Shown in pieces: positions 47,578 through 56,083 of a stretch of DNA of 64,000 nucleotides (positions are counted from its first letter, which is position 1; every line of letters starts with the position of its first letter). A program made the position numbers and the translations under genes. Location: NCBI GenBank assembly GCA_963794615.1, contig CAWCEP010000005.1, positions 620,001 to 684,000 of the forward strand, given 5' to 3'. The DNA is from Chersky-840 sp963794615. Its GTDB lineage: Bacteria > Actinomycetota > Acidimicrobiia > Acidimicrobiales > UBA8190. The notes beneath the pieces are model-generated. The model was not told the origin of the DNA and ran no database searches. It saw only the letters and a program-made list of their open reading frames with translations.

Positions 47578-48819
47578 ATGGCCCGTACCACCCTGATCGC
47601 GGCGCCGCGCCGACCCACCCGCCAGATCCACGTCGGGCCCGTCGCCGTCGGCGGCGGTGCGCCCATCTCGGTGCAGTCGATGACCATCACGAAGACCGCC
47701 GATGTCGAAGGCACGCTGGCCCAGATCTATGCCCTGGCGTCGGCCGGCGCCGACATCGTGCGGTGCACCTGCAACGAGAAGGAGGCCGCCGAAGGATTGG
47801 CGCACATCGTGCCGCGTTCGCCGGTCCCCATCGTCGCCGACATCCACTTCCACCACGAGATGGCGCTGGCCGCCCTAGAGGCGGGTGTCCAGGGGTTGCG
47901 GCTCAACCCGGGGAACCTGCGCAAGGAAGCCGAGATCAAGCAGGTCGCCCAGGAGGCCAAGGACCGTGGTGTCCCCATCCGCATCGGGGTCAACGCCGGG
48001 TCGCTGCATCCCGAGCTCTACAAACGCTTCGGTGGGGCGACGCCCGAGGCCCTCGTCGAGTCGGCTCGGATGGAACTGGCCTATTTCGCCGAGGTTGACT
48101 TCGACGACGTCAAGATCTCGGTCAAGGCTTCCTCGGTTCCGCTCATGATCGAGGCGTACCGCCTGGCGTCGGAGACCTTCGACCACCCGCTGCACCTGGG
48201 CGTGACCGAGGCCGGGCCTCCGCCCGCCGGGCTCGTCAAGGGCACGGCCGGCATCGGCACCCTGCTGGCCGAGGGCATCGGCGACACCATCCGGTATTCG
48301 CTCACCGCCGATCCCGTCGAAGAGGTCAGGGCGGGGCGTCAGCTTCTCGAGGCGATGGGCCTTCGGGAGCGGAAGTCGGTCGACCTCATTGCGTGCCCGT
48401 CGTGCGGCCGCGCCGAGATCGATGTGATCGGGGTGGCCAGGGCGGCACAAGTCGCCCTCGAGTCGCGCCAGCTCCCCATCCAGGTGGCGGTCATGGGCTG
48501 TGTGGTGAACGGCCCGGGCGAAGCACGCGAAGCCGACCTGGGCATCGCGGCCGGGCGTCGCCGCGGCCACCTCTTCATCAAGGGGAAGATCGTCAGGGTC
48601 GTGCCCGAGGACGAGATGGTCGCCGCCCTCGTGGAGGAGGCGGAGAAGCTCGTGGCCGAAGGCATCGAGGCCCGTCTCGCCGCCGCCGACGCCGGAGCCG
48701 AAGCCGAAGCCGAAGCCGACCGCCGGCTGCTCATCGAAGCCAAGGGTGACGACGCCAATCACAGCGCGCAGAAGGTCGAGCTGATCCGCAAGACGATCGA
48801 CGAGGGCCCGACGAGCTGA
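47578..48819 (+). CDS. ispG: 4-hydroxy-3-methylbut-2-enyl diphosphate synthase
   Basis: A 413-residue iron-sulfur enzyme of the MEP pathway. TIM-barrel part: PISVQSMTITKTADVEGTLAQIYALASAGADIVRCTCN, IVADIHFHHEMALAA, LRLNPGNLRK. Cluster ligands: CPSCGR near residue 275 and C in VAVMGCVVNGPGEAREAD. It ends with an Ala/Glu-rich linker and a short extra tail. ATG 47578 is preceded by GGGAGAT. It is convergent with proS, 29 bases away. Confidence 0.94.
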   Translation: MARTTLIAAPRRPTRQIHVGPVAVGGGAPISVQSMTITKTADVEGTLAQIYALASAGADIVRCTCNEKEAAEGLAHIVPRSPVPIVADIHFHHEMALAALEAGVQGLRLNPGNLRKEAEIKQVAQEAKDRGVPIRIGVNAGSLHPELYKRFGGATPEALVESARMELAYFAEVDFDDVKISVKASSVPLMIEAYRLASETFDHPLHLGVTEAGPPPAGLVKGTAGIGTLLAEGIGDTIRYSLTADPVEEVRAGRQLLEAMGLRERKSVDLIACPSCGRAEIDVIGVARAAQVALESRQLPIQVAVMGCVVNGPGEAREADLGIAAGRRRGHLFIKGKIVRVVPEDEMVAALVEEAEKLVAEGIEARLAAADAGAEAEAEADRRLLIEAKGDDANHSAQKVELIRKTIDEGPTS

Positions 48820-48848
48820 CCGCGACCGCGCCGGTCACGGCGGATCGG

Positions 48849-50270
48849 TCAGTAGGCCCGGGCAACGACGGCGACCAGATCGGACTCGGGCCCGTCCTCG
48901 TCCGCCTCCGGGAGCGAGCCGTCGGGCCTCGTCACCAGACGCACGGTCACGCCGGCTCGATTGAGCCGGGTCTCGCCGTCCTCTCCGAGAGCAGCGAGAC
49001 CGAGCACGGCGAAGCCCGTCCGGGAAGCCTCTTCTGCCTCTTCGACCGTGGCCACCTCGACTGTCGCGGCCCGGCGGCGTTCGAGTGCTTCGGCGAGCAG
49101 CGCCGCCTGGGCGTCGGCCAGCGCACCGCGCACGGCGTCCTCGAGCCCGACGAGCGGCACGGTCGTCTTGGTTCCCGAGTCACGGCGCACCAGGACGGCT
49201 TCGCCCGCGTCCAGCTCGCGTGGTCCGACCTCGACGCGCACCGGCACGCCTTTGAGCTCCCAGTCCACGACCCGTCGGCCGAACGACGTGTCGGTGCGGC
49301 CGTCGAGCTGCGTTCGCACCCCGGCCTCCGACAATCGCGACGCGATGGCGGCGGCCTTGTCCCCGGCTCCCTCCTCGTCGCGCACCACGAGCACCACGAC
49401 CTGCACCGGGGCGAGGAGGGGTGGGATGCGGAGCCCGGCGTCGTCGCCGTGGGCCATGACCAGCGCGCCCATGAGCCGTGAGGACGCCCCCCACGACGTC
49501 TGCCACACGAGGGCCTCTTGCCCGGACTCGTCGAGGTAGGTGGTGTTGAACACCCGGGCGAAGTTCTGCCCGAGCTCATGACTGGTGCCCATCTGCAGGG
49601 CCTTGCCGTCGCGCATCATCGCCTCGCACGTCCAGGTGGTGGTGGCCCCGGAGAAGCGCTCCCGCTCGGTCTTGCGCCCGGCCAGGATCGGGATGGCGAG
49701 GACGTTGACCATGAAGTCCTCGTACACGTCGCGCAGGATACGCAGCGCGAACAGGCGGGCTTCGGCCTCTGTGGCATGGGCGGTGTGGCCCTCTTGCCAC
49801 AAGAACTCCGTGGTGCGGAGGAAGAGCCGGGGGCGGAGCTCCCATCGGACGACGTTCGCCCACTGGTTGATGAGGAAGGGCAGGTCCCGGTAACTCTGGA
49901 TCCACTTGGAGAAGTAGGCGTTGATGATCGTCTCGCTGGTGGGCCGGACGACCACGGGCTCGTCGAGCTCCTTGCCGCCTCCGTGGGTCACGACGGCGAG
50001 CTCGGGGCTGAATCCCTCGACATGGGCCGCCTCGCGCCGCAGGTAGCTCTCGGGGATGAAGAGCGGGAAGTACGCGTTGGGAACGCCGGCCGCCTTGATC
50101 CGGGCGTCGATCTCGGCCTGCATGCGTTCCCAGATCGAATAGCCGTAGGGGCGGATGACCATGGTGCCGCGCACGGGGCCGTTGTCGGCCAGCTCGGCCT
50201 TGGCCAGGACGTCTTGGTACCACTGGGGAAAATCGGTCGCCTGCGGGGCGAGAACGCTCTTGCGTGCCAT
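48849..50270 (-). CDS. proS: prolyl-tRNA synthetase, archaeal/eukaryote-like type
   Basis: A 473-residue class II synthetase of the type found in archaea, eukaryotes and some bacteria (no YbaK-like editing insertion). Motif 1 lies in VRGTMVIRPYGYSIWERMQAEIDARIKAAGVPNAYFPLFIPESYL; motif 2 in LINQWANVVRWELRPRLFLRTTEFLWQEGHTAH; motif 3 in WQTSWGASSRLMGALVMAHGDDAGLRIPP. A C-terminal domain ends with the type-specific tyrosine (VVARAY). Length matches the family. The alternative bacterial type is about 570 residues and is clearly excluded. Confidence 0.94.
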   Translation of the reverse strand: MARKSVLAPQATDFPQWYQDVLAKAELADNGPVRGTMVIRPYGYSIWERMQAEIDARIKAAGVPNAYFPLFIPESYLRREAAHVEGFSPELAVVTHGGGKELDEPVVVRPTSETIINAYFSKWIQSYRDLPFLINQWANVVRWELRPRLFLRTTEFLWQEGHTAHATEAEARLFALRILRDVYEDFMVNVLAIPILAGRKTERERFSGATTTWTCEAMMRDGKALQMGTSHELGQNFARVFNTTYLDESGQEALVWQTSWGASSRLMGALVMAHGDDAGLRIPPLLAPVQVVVLVVRDEEGAGDKAAAIASRLSEAGVRTQLDGRTDTSFGRRVVDWELKGVPVRVEVGPRELDAGEAVLVRRDSGTKTTVPLVGLEDAVRGALADAQAALLAEALERRRAATVEVATVEEAEEASRTGFAVLGLAALGEDGETRLNRAGVTVRLVTRPDGSLPEADEDGPESDLVAVVARAY

Positions 50271-50327
50271 GGCGACCAGGATGCTACGGGCTGGGCGCGT
50301 TGCCCCGGTGCGCTCGGGACGGATCCC

Positions 50328-50609
50328 TCATGCGCCGTCCCCCGTGGCGCCGCGGGTCCACGTGGTCGACCTCGAGGGGCACGACGGCGTTGTGTGGCGC
50401 GCCGTCGAGGCGCGTCCCCCTGGCGGTTCGGAACACGACCGCAGCGCTGAGCACGGCGTCGTGCACCGGGACCACGGCGGGGACGGCTCCGATTGCCATC
50501 GCCACCGGGCCGATCCCACCTTCGCCGAGCCGGGCCGGGCGGCCGGCGGCCCGCTCTCGACCGTCGCCGGGCCGGGGTCGGGATCCGGGTCCGGGCCGTC
50601 GGTTGGCAC
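50328..50609 (-). pseudogene. PPOX (pyridoxamine 5'-phosphate oxidase-like) fragment, frame-disrupted
   Basis: On the minus strand at about 50350-50540 one frame reads LGEGGIGPVAMAIGAVPAVV, then VFRTARGTRLDGAP and VVPLEVDHVDP. This matches the core of small FMN-binding PPOX-fold proteins and has strongly GC-ending codons. This frame has no nearby start. A second frame supplies a GTG at 50609 and the end GDGA-stop at 50328, so two compensating frame changes, near 50535 and 50360, would give one short protein. Even so it is shorter than the usual 130-150 residues. It is a decayed gene or an indel-damaged short one. Confidence 0.4.
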
Positions 50610-50796
50610 CCGATGCAGGGTGGCGGAACGGGTGGGTGGTCGTCGGGTCGAGGTCCCGAAACCCGGTCCCGCCCCTCCGAGACCGGCCGCCGGAACGGCC
50701 CCGAGAATTGCTCCGCGACGTGCCCCGGGGCGGGCCGAACGCCGCCCGATCGTCCCGCGGCGGGGTCGTCGCGCCCGAAGTGCCGAGAAGGGTGGC

Positions 50797-50805
50797 TGAT
50801 ATACT
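50797..50805 (+). promoter_or_regulatory. extended -10 promoter (TGATATACT) of the rimP-nusA-infB operon
   Basis: TATACT at 50800-50805 is preceded by TG one base away, an extended -10. It is the best -10 match in the window. Transcription would start near 50812, just before the hairpin leader at 50817-50888. Confidence 0.6.
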
Positions 50806-50816
50806 TACTGCGCTGT

Positions 50817-50888
50817 TGGTCCGGGGGGTGAAGGTTGCGTGAGAAGCGTGGGCAGCAGCCCACGCTTCTGCTTTCACCGGCCGGACCA
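50817..50888 (+). ncRNA. structured leader of rimP-nusA-infB (three-tier hairpin)
   Basis: Three nested perfect stems: outer 8 bp (50817-50824 with 50881-50888), middle 6 bp (50827-50832 with 50873-50878) and apical 12 bp (50842-50853 with 50858-50869, loop AGCA). It sits between the promoter and the rimP ribosome site (GAGGGACGAGGGAGG). The lack of a U tract argues against a simple terminator. A cis-acting control of the nusA operon, possibly through NusA or a ribosomal factor, is plausible (inference); I cannot assign it to a named family. Confidence 0.6.
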
Positions 50889-50923
50889 TTGTCGAGGCGC
50901 CAAGCCGCGGAGGGACGAGGGAG

Positions 50924-51493
50924 GTGGACGATCAGGTGGACGACGAGCTCTCTGACCTGCTCGCGTCCGCCGTCGCCCCCCTGGGCCTCGAGCTCGTGGA
51001 CCTCGAGCGGCGCTCCACCTCGGTGCGCGTCGTCGTGGACCGGGCGGGAGGGGTAGACCTCGACGCCATCGCGTCGGCGACACGGGCCGTGTCGGCGGTG
51101 CTCGACGGGCACGACCCGCTGCCGGGCCAGCGCTACACCCTCGAGGTCTCGAGCCCCGGGGTGGAGCGCCGGTTGCGCACCCCGCTCCACTTCCAGCGTG
51201 CGGTCGGGGAGATGGTGAGTGTCCGGACGCTGGCCGGTGGCAAAGGGGAGCGCCGCGTGGCGGGCCGGCTGAAGTCCGCCGACGACCACGGCTTCGTCGT
51301 CGAGGGCGACGAGCTGCCCGACGGTGAGCGCCGCATCGCCTACGACGAGGTCGAGCGGGCGAGAACCGTCTTCGAATGGGGATCGAAATCCCCCGCCGGG
51401 GCGCGCCAAGGTGGGGCGCCGCGCCCTGCCGCCCGTTCTCCGCGAGCGGCGGCGGGAAAACCTGCAGGAAGGAAGAAGGTGGCGACGCCGTGA
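50924..51493 (+). CDS. rimP: ribosome maturation factor RimP
   Basis: A 189-residue protein needed for 30S assembly. Motifs: LLASAVAPLGLELVDLERRSTSVRVVVDRAGGVDLDAIASATRAVSAVLDGHDPLPGQRYTLEVSSPGVERRLRTPLHFQRAVGE. A basic Pro/Ala-rich tail follows the second domain. GTG 50924 is preceded by GACGAGGGAG. The stop overlaps the nusA GTG (GTGA). It heads the rimP-nusA-ylxR-infB-rbfA-truB cluster. Confidence 0.93.
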   Translation: MDDQVDDELSDLLASAVAPLGLELVDLERRSTSVRVVVDRAGGVDLDAIASATRAVSAVLDGHDPLPGQRYTLEVSSPGVERRLRTPLHFQRAVGEMVSVRTLAGGKGERRVAGRLKSADDHGFVVEGDELPDGERRIAYDEVERARTVFEWGSKSPAGARQGGAPRPAARSPRAAAGKPAGRKKVATP

Positions 51494-52803
51494 GCAAGGC
51501 CAACTTCGAATTCCTCGACGCTCTGGGCCAGATCGCGCGCGACAAGGGGATCTCCGTGGAGACCCTTCTCGACGCGCTGGCCAACGCCCTGGTCGCCGCG
51601 TACAAGCGCATGCCCGGGGCCGCCGAAGAAGCCGTGGTGACCGTCGACCCCGAGTCGGGCGAGATCCGCGTCTACGGCCAGGAGCTGGACGAGGACGGCA
51701 ACGTGATCAGGGAGTGGGACGACACTCCCGACGACTTCGGCCGCATCGCCGCCCAGACGGCCAAGCAGGTCATCCTGCAGCGCATCCGAGAGGCCGAGCG
51801 CGACCTCAAGTACGAGGAGTACGCCGGGCGCGAGGGTGACATCGTCACGGGCATCGTGCAGCAGACCGACAATCGTTACACCCTGCTCGACCTGGGCAAG
51901 GTCGAGGCGCTCCTGCCTCAGGCGGAGCAGGTCCCCTACGAGCGCTACGAGCACGGGGCCCGGCTCAAGGCGTACATCGTCGAGGTGCGAAAGACCACCA
52001 AGGGCCCCCAGATCGTGGTGAGCCGCTCCCACCCCGGGCTCGTCAAGCGCCTCTTCGAATTGGAGGTCCCCGAGATCTCGTCGGGTGTGGTGGAGATCAG
52101 GGCGGCAGCGCGCGAGCCGGGGCACCGCACCAAGATCGCGGTGTGGTCCAACGACCCCAACGTCGACCCGGTCGGCGCCTGTGTGGGCGCCCGGGGATCG
52201 CGCGTCCGGATGGTCACCAACGAGCTTCGGGGCGAGCGCATCGACGTGGTCCCCTTCGCCGACGACCCCGTCGAGTTCATTCAGGCTGCTCTGCAGCCGG
52301 CCCGGGTTCGCGAGGTCCGGCTCGACGACGACACCGGGATCGCCACCGTCGTGGTCAGCGACTACCAGCTCTCCCTCGCCATCGGCAAGGAGGGCCAGAA
52401 CGCAAGGTTGGCGGCCCGGCTCACGGGATGGCGCATCGACATCAAGAGCGAGACCCAGCTCGCCGAAGAGGAGGCCGGCTACGGCGAGGAGTGGGCCGAG
52501 GGAGAGTGGGTGGAGAACGAGGCCGGCGAGATGGTGTGGCAGCCGGCCGAGGGTGGCGAGGCCGTGTCGGCCGCGGAGTGGTCGAGAGTCGCCTCGGGCG
52601 AGGAGTCGGGGGGCAAGCCCGGTGACACCGCGTCCGGTGACACCGCGTCCGGTGACACCGAGCCTGGTGACACCGCCAGTCGGCCCGGCCAAGCCGTGGC
52701 GGCCGAGGTCGAGGAGGAGAAGCCCGACGAGACGATCGATGCCGTGTCCGGCGATGCCGCGTCGGGCGATGCCGCGTCGGGCGACCCGGAGAGCACGCCG
52801 TAG
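51490..52803 (+). CDS. nusA: transcription termination/antitermination protein NusA
   Basis: A 437-residue protein. The N-terminal RNA-polymerase-binding domain (NFEFLDALGQIARDKGISVETLLDALANALVAAYKR) is followed by S1 (REGDIVTGIVQQTDNRYTLLDLGKVEALLP), KH1 (KTTKGPQIVVSRSHPGLVKRLFELEVPEI) and KH2 (AIGKEGQNARLAARLTGWRIDIKSE). After the KH domains comes a repeat tail: four copies of a GDTAS-like unit and three of a GDAAS-like unit. GTG 51490 overlaps the rimP stop. It controls pausing and termination. Confidence 0.95.
   Translation: MSKANFEFLDALGQIARDKGISVETLLDALANALVAAYKRMPGAAEEAVVTVDPESGEIRVYGQELDEDGNVIREWDDTPDDFGRIAAQTAKQVILQRIREAERDLKYEEYAGREGDIVTGIVQQTDNRYTLLDLGKVEALLPQAEQVPYERYEHGARLKAYIVEVRKTTKGPQIVVSRSHPGLVKRLFELEVPEISSGVVEIRAAAREPGHRTKIAVWSNDPNVDPVGACVGARGSRVRMVTNELRGERIDVVPFADDPVEFIQAALQPARVREVRLDDDTGIATVVVSDYQLSLAIGKEGQNARLAARLTGWRIDIKSETQLAEEEAGYGEEWAEGEWVENEAGEMVWQPAEGGEAVSAAEWSRVASGEESGGKPGDTASGDTASGDTEPGDTASRPGQAVAAEVEEEKPDETIDAVSGDAASGDAASGDPESTP
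52621..52785 (+). repeat. 15-bp in-frame tandem repeats in the nusA 3' end
   Basis: Four copies of a unit GGTGACACCGCGTCC (last two diverged) span 52621-52680. A related 15-bp unit, GGCGATGCCGCGTC-like, repeats about three times at 52750-52785. Both keep the reading frame and encode GDTAS/GDAAS. They are a minisatellite prone to length change. Confidence 0.7.
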
Positions 52804-53138
52804 CCCCCCGCCGTACGTGCGTCGGGTGTCGACGGACGGCGGCGCCGGTCGATCTGATCCGGCTGTCGGCGCAACCGGACGGGGCGCTCGCCGTCGGCCC
52901 CGGCCCAGGACGGGGTGCGTGGTTGTGCCGGGACTCGCCCCGATGCCTTGACCAAGCGGTGCGCCGCCGGGCACTTGGACGGGCCCTGCGTGGCGAAGTC
53001 GGGCCCGAGGCGGTCGAACGCCTCCGTAAGCTGGTGAGAAGCAGTGTGGCGTCCGGCGAAGCCGGTGCCCATGTGTGCGAGGATGGTGGGTCGGGCCGGT
53101 TACCCGGTTCCCCCCCGAACGAACAAGAAGGACCGTAG
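52769..53138 (+). CDS. YlxR (RnpM-like) family RNA-binding protein, start in broken frame
   Basis: From 52812 the frame reads RTCVGCRRTAAPVDLIRLSA, followed by GRGAWLCRDSPRC and AVRRRALGRALRGEVG. These are the YlxR signature CVGCR and fold residues, to a TAG at 53136. It sits between nusA and infB, the normal place for ylxR. No ATG, GTG or TTG lies in this frame between an upstream stop (52668) and the CVGCR motif. If the C6 run at 52804-52809 had one base fewer, ATG 52769 would give MPRRATRRARRSPRRTCVGC and about 122 residues. YlxR binds RNase P RNA in Bacillus-type bacteria. Confidence 0.75.
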
Positions 53139-53144
53139 GAACCC

Positions 53145-55958
53145 TTGCCGAAGAAGATACGCGTCTACGAGCTGGCCCGTGAGCTCGGCCTAACGAACAA
53201 GGAGGCCCTCGACCTCTGCCTGGCGTTGGGCATCGGGGTCAAGAGCCACTCGTCGTCGATCGAAGATGCCCAAGCCGACCGTGTTCGGCGAAAGGCCGAC
53301 GCCGAGGGGCTTCGTCGCGCCGTCTCCCCCGAGGAGCCCGCCGAGCAGAAGCCGGCTCGGGGCACGACCCGGTCGGGACGAGCCACCGAGGACAAGGCGG
53401 CGGCCTCGACGACGGCCGACCAGCCCGGGTCGCCTTCGACCGAGGCCCCAGCCTCGAGCCCCGTCGCCCCCGAGCCGACGTCGCCGGCCCCGACCCCGGC
53501 GGCGCCCGTGCCGGTGGTGTCCACGCCCGACCGCCAGAGGCTCGTCACGAGTCGGCCCGCCAGCGAAGTCTCGATGCCCTCGCCCGCGCCGGCGCGCCCG
53601 ACGCCCCCGGCGAGCGCCCGCCCCACGCCTCCTCCCGCGGCTCGCCCGCCCTCGCCGCCTCGTGCCGCACCGCCGGCCGCGGCCGCCTCGGCACCGGCCA
53701 CCGCCCCCGACCTGGGCGCCCCACCGTCGCGCCCCGCCCCCGGCTCACCGCCGGCGCCGCGGGTCCGGCCCCCCATGAGCTCGTCGGGCCGCCCGATCCC
53801 CCCACCTCCCGGACCTCCTCGCGCCAACGGCGGCCGCCCGATCCCGCCGCCCCCCGGCCGGCGTCCCGCCCCCGGCGCCCCTCGTCCGGGCGGAGGACCC
53901 GGAGGCGGGGCCCGTCCCGGGATGGGTGGCTCACGACCGGGCGGGGGACCCCCCGGGCGTAGCGGTCCCGGAGGAGGTGGCTTCGGTGGTCGTCCCGGCG
54001 GGGGCGGTGGCTTCGGTGGTCGTCCCGGCGGGGGCGGTCCGCCTCCCCCCGGTCTGCGGGGCGGGCCCGGAGGACGGGGCCGTCCCCCCCAGCGGCGCCC
54101 CCGGCGGCGGCGTCGGAACCTCGAGGAGCTCGAGCCCACGCAGCTCACCACCTACACGCCCTCGAACGCGCCCGTGCCGGACTTCGAGGTCATCGTGGAG
54201 CGGGGCTCCACGCCGCGCGAGCTGGGGCCCAAGCTCAACCGCTCGGCCGGAGACGTGATCCGGTTCCTGTTCCTCCAGGGCGAGGTCGTCACCGCCGCCC
54301 AGTCGCTCAGCGACGACATGATCGAGCTGTTCGCGGCCGAGATCGGCGCGCAGATCCGTCTCGTCGACCGCGGCGAGGAGCAAGAAGCCGAGCTCCAGGC
54401 CAAGTACTTCGAAGAAGAAGAGGAAGAGCACGAGGAGGACCTGCGTCCCCGCCCGCCCGTCGTGACGGTGATGGGGCACGTCGACCACGGCAAGACCCTC
54501 CTGCTCGACCGTATCCGTCACGCCAACGTCGTCTCCGGTGAAGCCGGGGGGATCACCCAGCACATCGGTGCGTACCAGACCGATGCCGGGGGCCACCGGA
54601 TCACGTTCATCGACACGCCCGGCCACCAGGCCTTCACGGCCATGCGGGCCCGCGGCGCCGAGGTCACCGACATCGTGGTCCTGGTGGTGGCGGCCGACGA
54701 TGGGGTCATGCCCCAGACCGTCGAGGCCATCGACCACGCCCGGGCCGCAGATGTGCCCATCGTGGTGGCACTGAACAAGATCGACCGACCCGACGCCGAC
54801 GTGAACAGGGTGCTGCAACAGTTGTCGCAGCAGGGCCTCACGCCCGAGGCATGGGGCGGCGACACGATCGTGGTCGAGGTGTCGGCCCTGACCGGGGACG
54901 GGATCGATGATCTCCTGGCGCAGCTCGACGTCGTCGCCGAGCTCGCCGAGCTCCAGGCCAGTCCCGAGGCACGGGCCCGCGGCGTGGTCCTCGAGGCCAA
55001 TCTGGAATCGGGTCGCGGCCCCGTGGCCACGGTCATCGTCCAGAGCGGCACGCTCAGAGTCGGTGACTCGGTCGTGGCCGGAGCGGCCTGGGGCAAGGTG
55101 AAGGCCCTCATCGACGATCACGGCGAGCAGGTGAAAGAAGCACCCCCCTCGACGCCTGTCCAGGTGCTCGGCTTCTCCGAGCCGCCGGCCGCGGGCGACG
55201 AGTTCCGCGTCACCTTCGATCAGACCACGGCCCGCACCATCGGCGAGACCCGCGAGCACCGGTACCGGGTGGCGGGTCACGCACCGTCGCCCACCGCCCC
55301 GGGGGCCAAGCTCGAGGACCTCTTCGAGCAGATCCAGCGGGGTGAGGCGGCCACGCTGAACCTGATCCTCAAGAGCGACGTCCAGGGGACGTTGGAGGCC
55401 ATCACCGACAGCTTGCGCAAGCTCGAACGGCCCGACGTCAAGCTCAGCTTCGTGCACCGCGGCGTGGGTGGGATCACCGAGTACGACGTGCAGCTGGCGG
55501 TGGCGTCCAACGCGACGATCATCGGGTTCAACGTCCGCCCCGACCGCCGTGCTCGCGAGATGGCCGTCGAGCGCGGCGTGGGCATCCGGACCTACGAGGT
55601 GATCTACAAGCTGCTCGAGGACATCGAAGCCGCCATGGTGGGCATGCTCGCCCCCGAATACGAGGAGATCGTCACCGGCGAGGCCGAGGTGCGCGAGGTG
55701 TTCCGAGTCCCACGTATCGGTGCGGTGGCGGGCTGCTACGTGCGCGACGGTGTGATCACCCGAGGGTCCAAAGTCCGCTTCCTGCGCGAGGGTGTCGTCA
55801 TCTGGAAGGGTGCGATCAACTCGCTCCGCCGCTTCAAAGACGACGTGCGCGAAGTCCAGGCCGGCTTCGAGTGCGGGATCGGGCTCTCGGACTTCCAGGA
55901 CCTGCACAACGGCGACATCATCGAGACCTACGAGGAGCGCGAGATCCCCCGGACCTGA
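53145..55958 (+). CDS. infB: translation initiation factor IF-2
   Basis: A 937-residue GTPase. IF2_N (KKIRVYELARELGLTNKEALDLCLALGI) starts the protein; a Pro/Gly/Arg-rich linker of about 300 residues follows; G1 is GHVDHGKTLLLD near residue 445, with DTPGHQAF and NKIDRP; the C-terminal domains bind fMet-tRNA. TTG at 53145 is the start, with TAGGAAC upstream, 6 bases after the ylxR stop. The 3' frame runs cleanly to 55958. It places initiator tRNA on the 30S subunit. Confidence 0.95.
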   Translation: MPKKIRVYELARELGLTNKEALDLCLALGIGVKSHSSSIEDAQADRVRRKADAEGLRRAVSPEEPAEQKPARGTTRSGRATEDKAAASTTADQPGSPSTEAPASSPVAPEPTSPAPTPAAPVPVVSTPDRQRLVTSRPASEVSMPSPAPARPTPPASARPTPPPAARPPSPPRAAPPAAAASAPATAPDLGAPPSRPAPGSPPAPRVRPPMSSSGRPIPPPPGPPRANGGRPIPPPPGRRPAPGAPRPGGGPGGGARPGMGGSRPGGGPPGRSGPGGGGFGGRPGGGGGFGGRPGGGGPPPPGLRGGPGGRGRPPQRRPRRRRRNLEELEPTQLTTYTPSNAPVPDFEVIVERGSTPRELGPKLNRSAGDVIRFLFLQGEVVTAAQSLSDDMIELFAAEIGAQIRLVDRGEEQEAELQAKYFEEEEEEHEEDLRPRPPVVTVMGHVDHGKTLLLDRIRHANVVSGEAGGITQHIGAYQTDAGGHRITFIDTPGHQAFTAMRARGAEVTDIVVLVVAADDGVMPQTVEAIDHARAADVPIVVALNKIDRPDADVNRVLQQLSQQGLTPEAWGGDTIVVEVSALTGDGIDDLLAQLDVVAELAELQASPEARARGVVLEANLESGRGPVATVIVQSGTLRVGDSVVAGAAWGKVKALIDDHGEQVKEAPPSTPVQVLGFSEPPAAGDEFRVTFDQTTARTIGETREHRYRVAGHAPSPTAPGAKLEDLFEQIQRGEAATLNLILKSDVQGTLEAITDSLRKLERPDVKLSFVHRGVGGITEYDVQLAVASNATIIGFNVRPDRRAREMAVERGVGIRTYEVIYKLLEDIEAAMVGMLAPEYEEIVTGEAEVREVFRVPRIGAVAGCYVRDGVITRGSKVRFLREGVVIWKGAINSLRRFKDDVREVQAGFECGIGLSDFQDLHNGDIIETYEEREIPRT

Positions 55959-56083
55959 CGGTGTCGCGATGTCGGCCCGGTTTCCGACGGTCGGGACCGA
56001 CACGCCAGAGCCGGGCTGGTTATCCACGGTGAAGCGAAACGTTTCGCCCCGACGTTGCGGTCGCGCTCGCAGAGGAGGTTGCC

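Noticed and set aside
50817..50888. Reading the rimP leader hairpin as an intrinsic terminator
   Set aside because: There is no U tract after it, it lies immediately downstream of a strong promoter, and it has three stacked stems instead of one simple hairpin.
52621..52785. Short regular repeats that could suggest a CRISPR array
   Set aside because: The units are 15 bp, directly adjacent without unique spacers, and in frame within nusA. This is a protein-coding tandem repeat.
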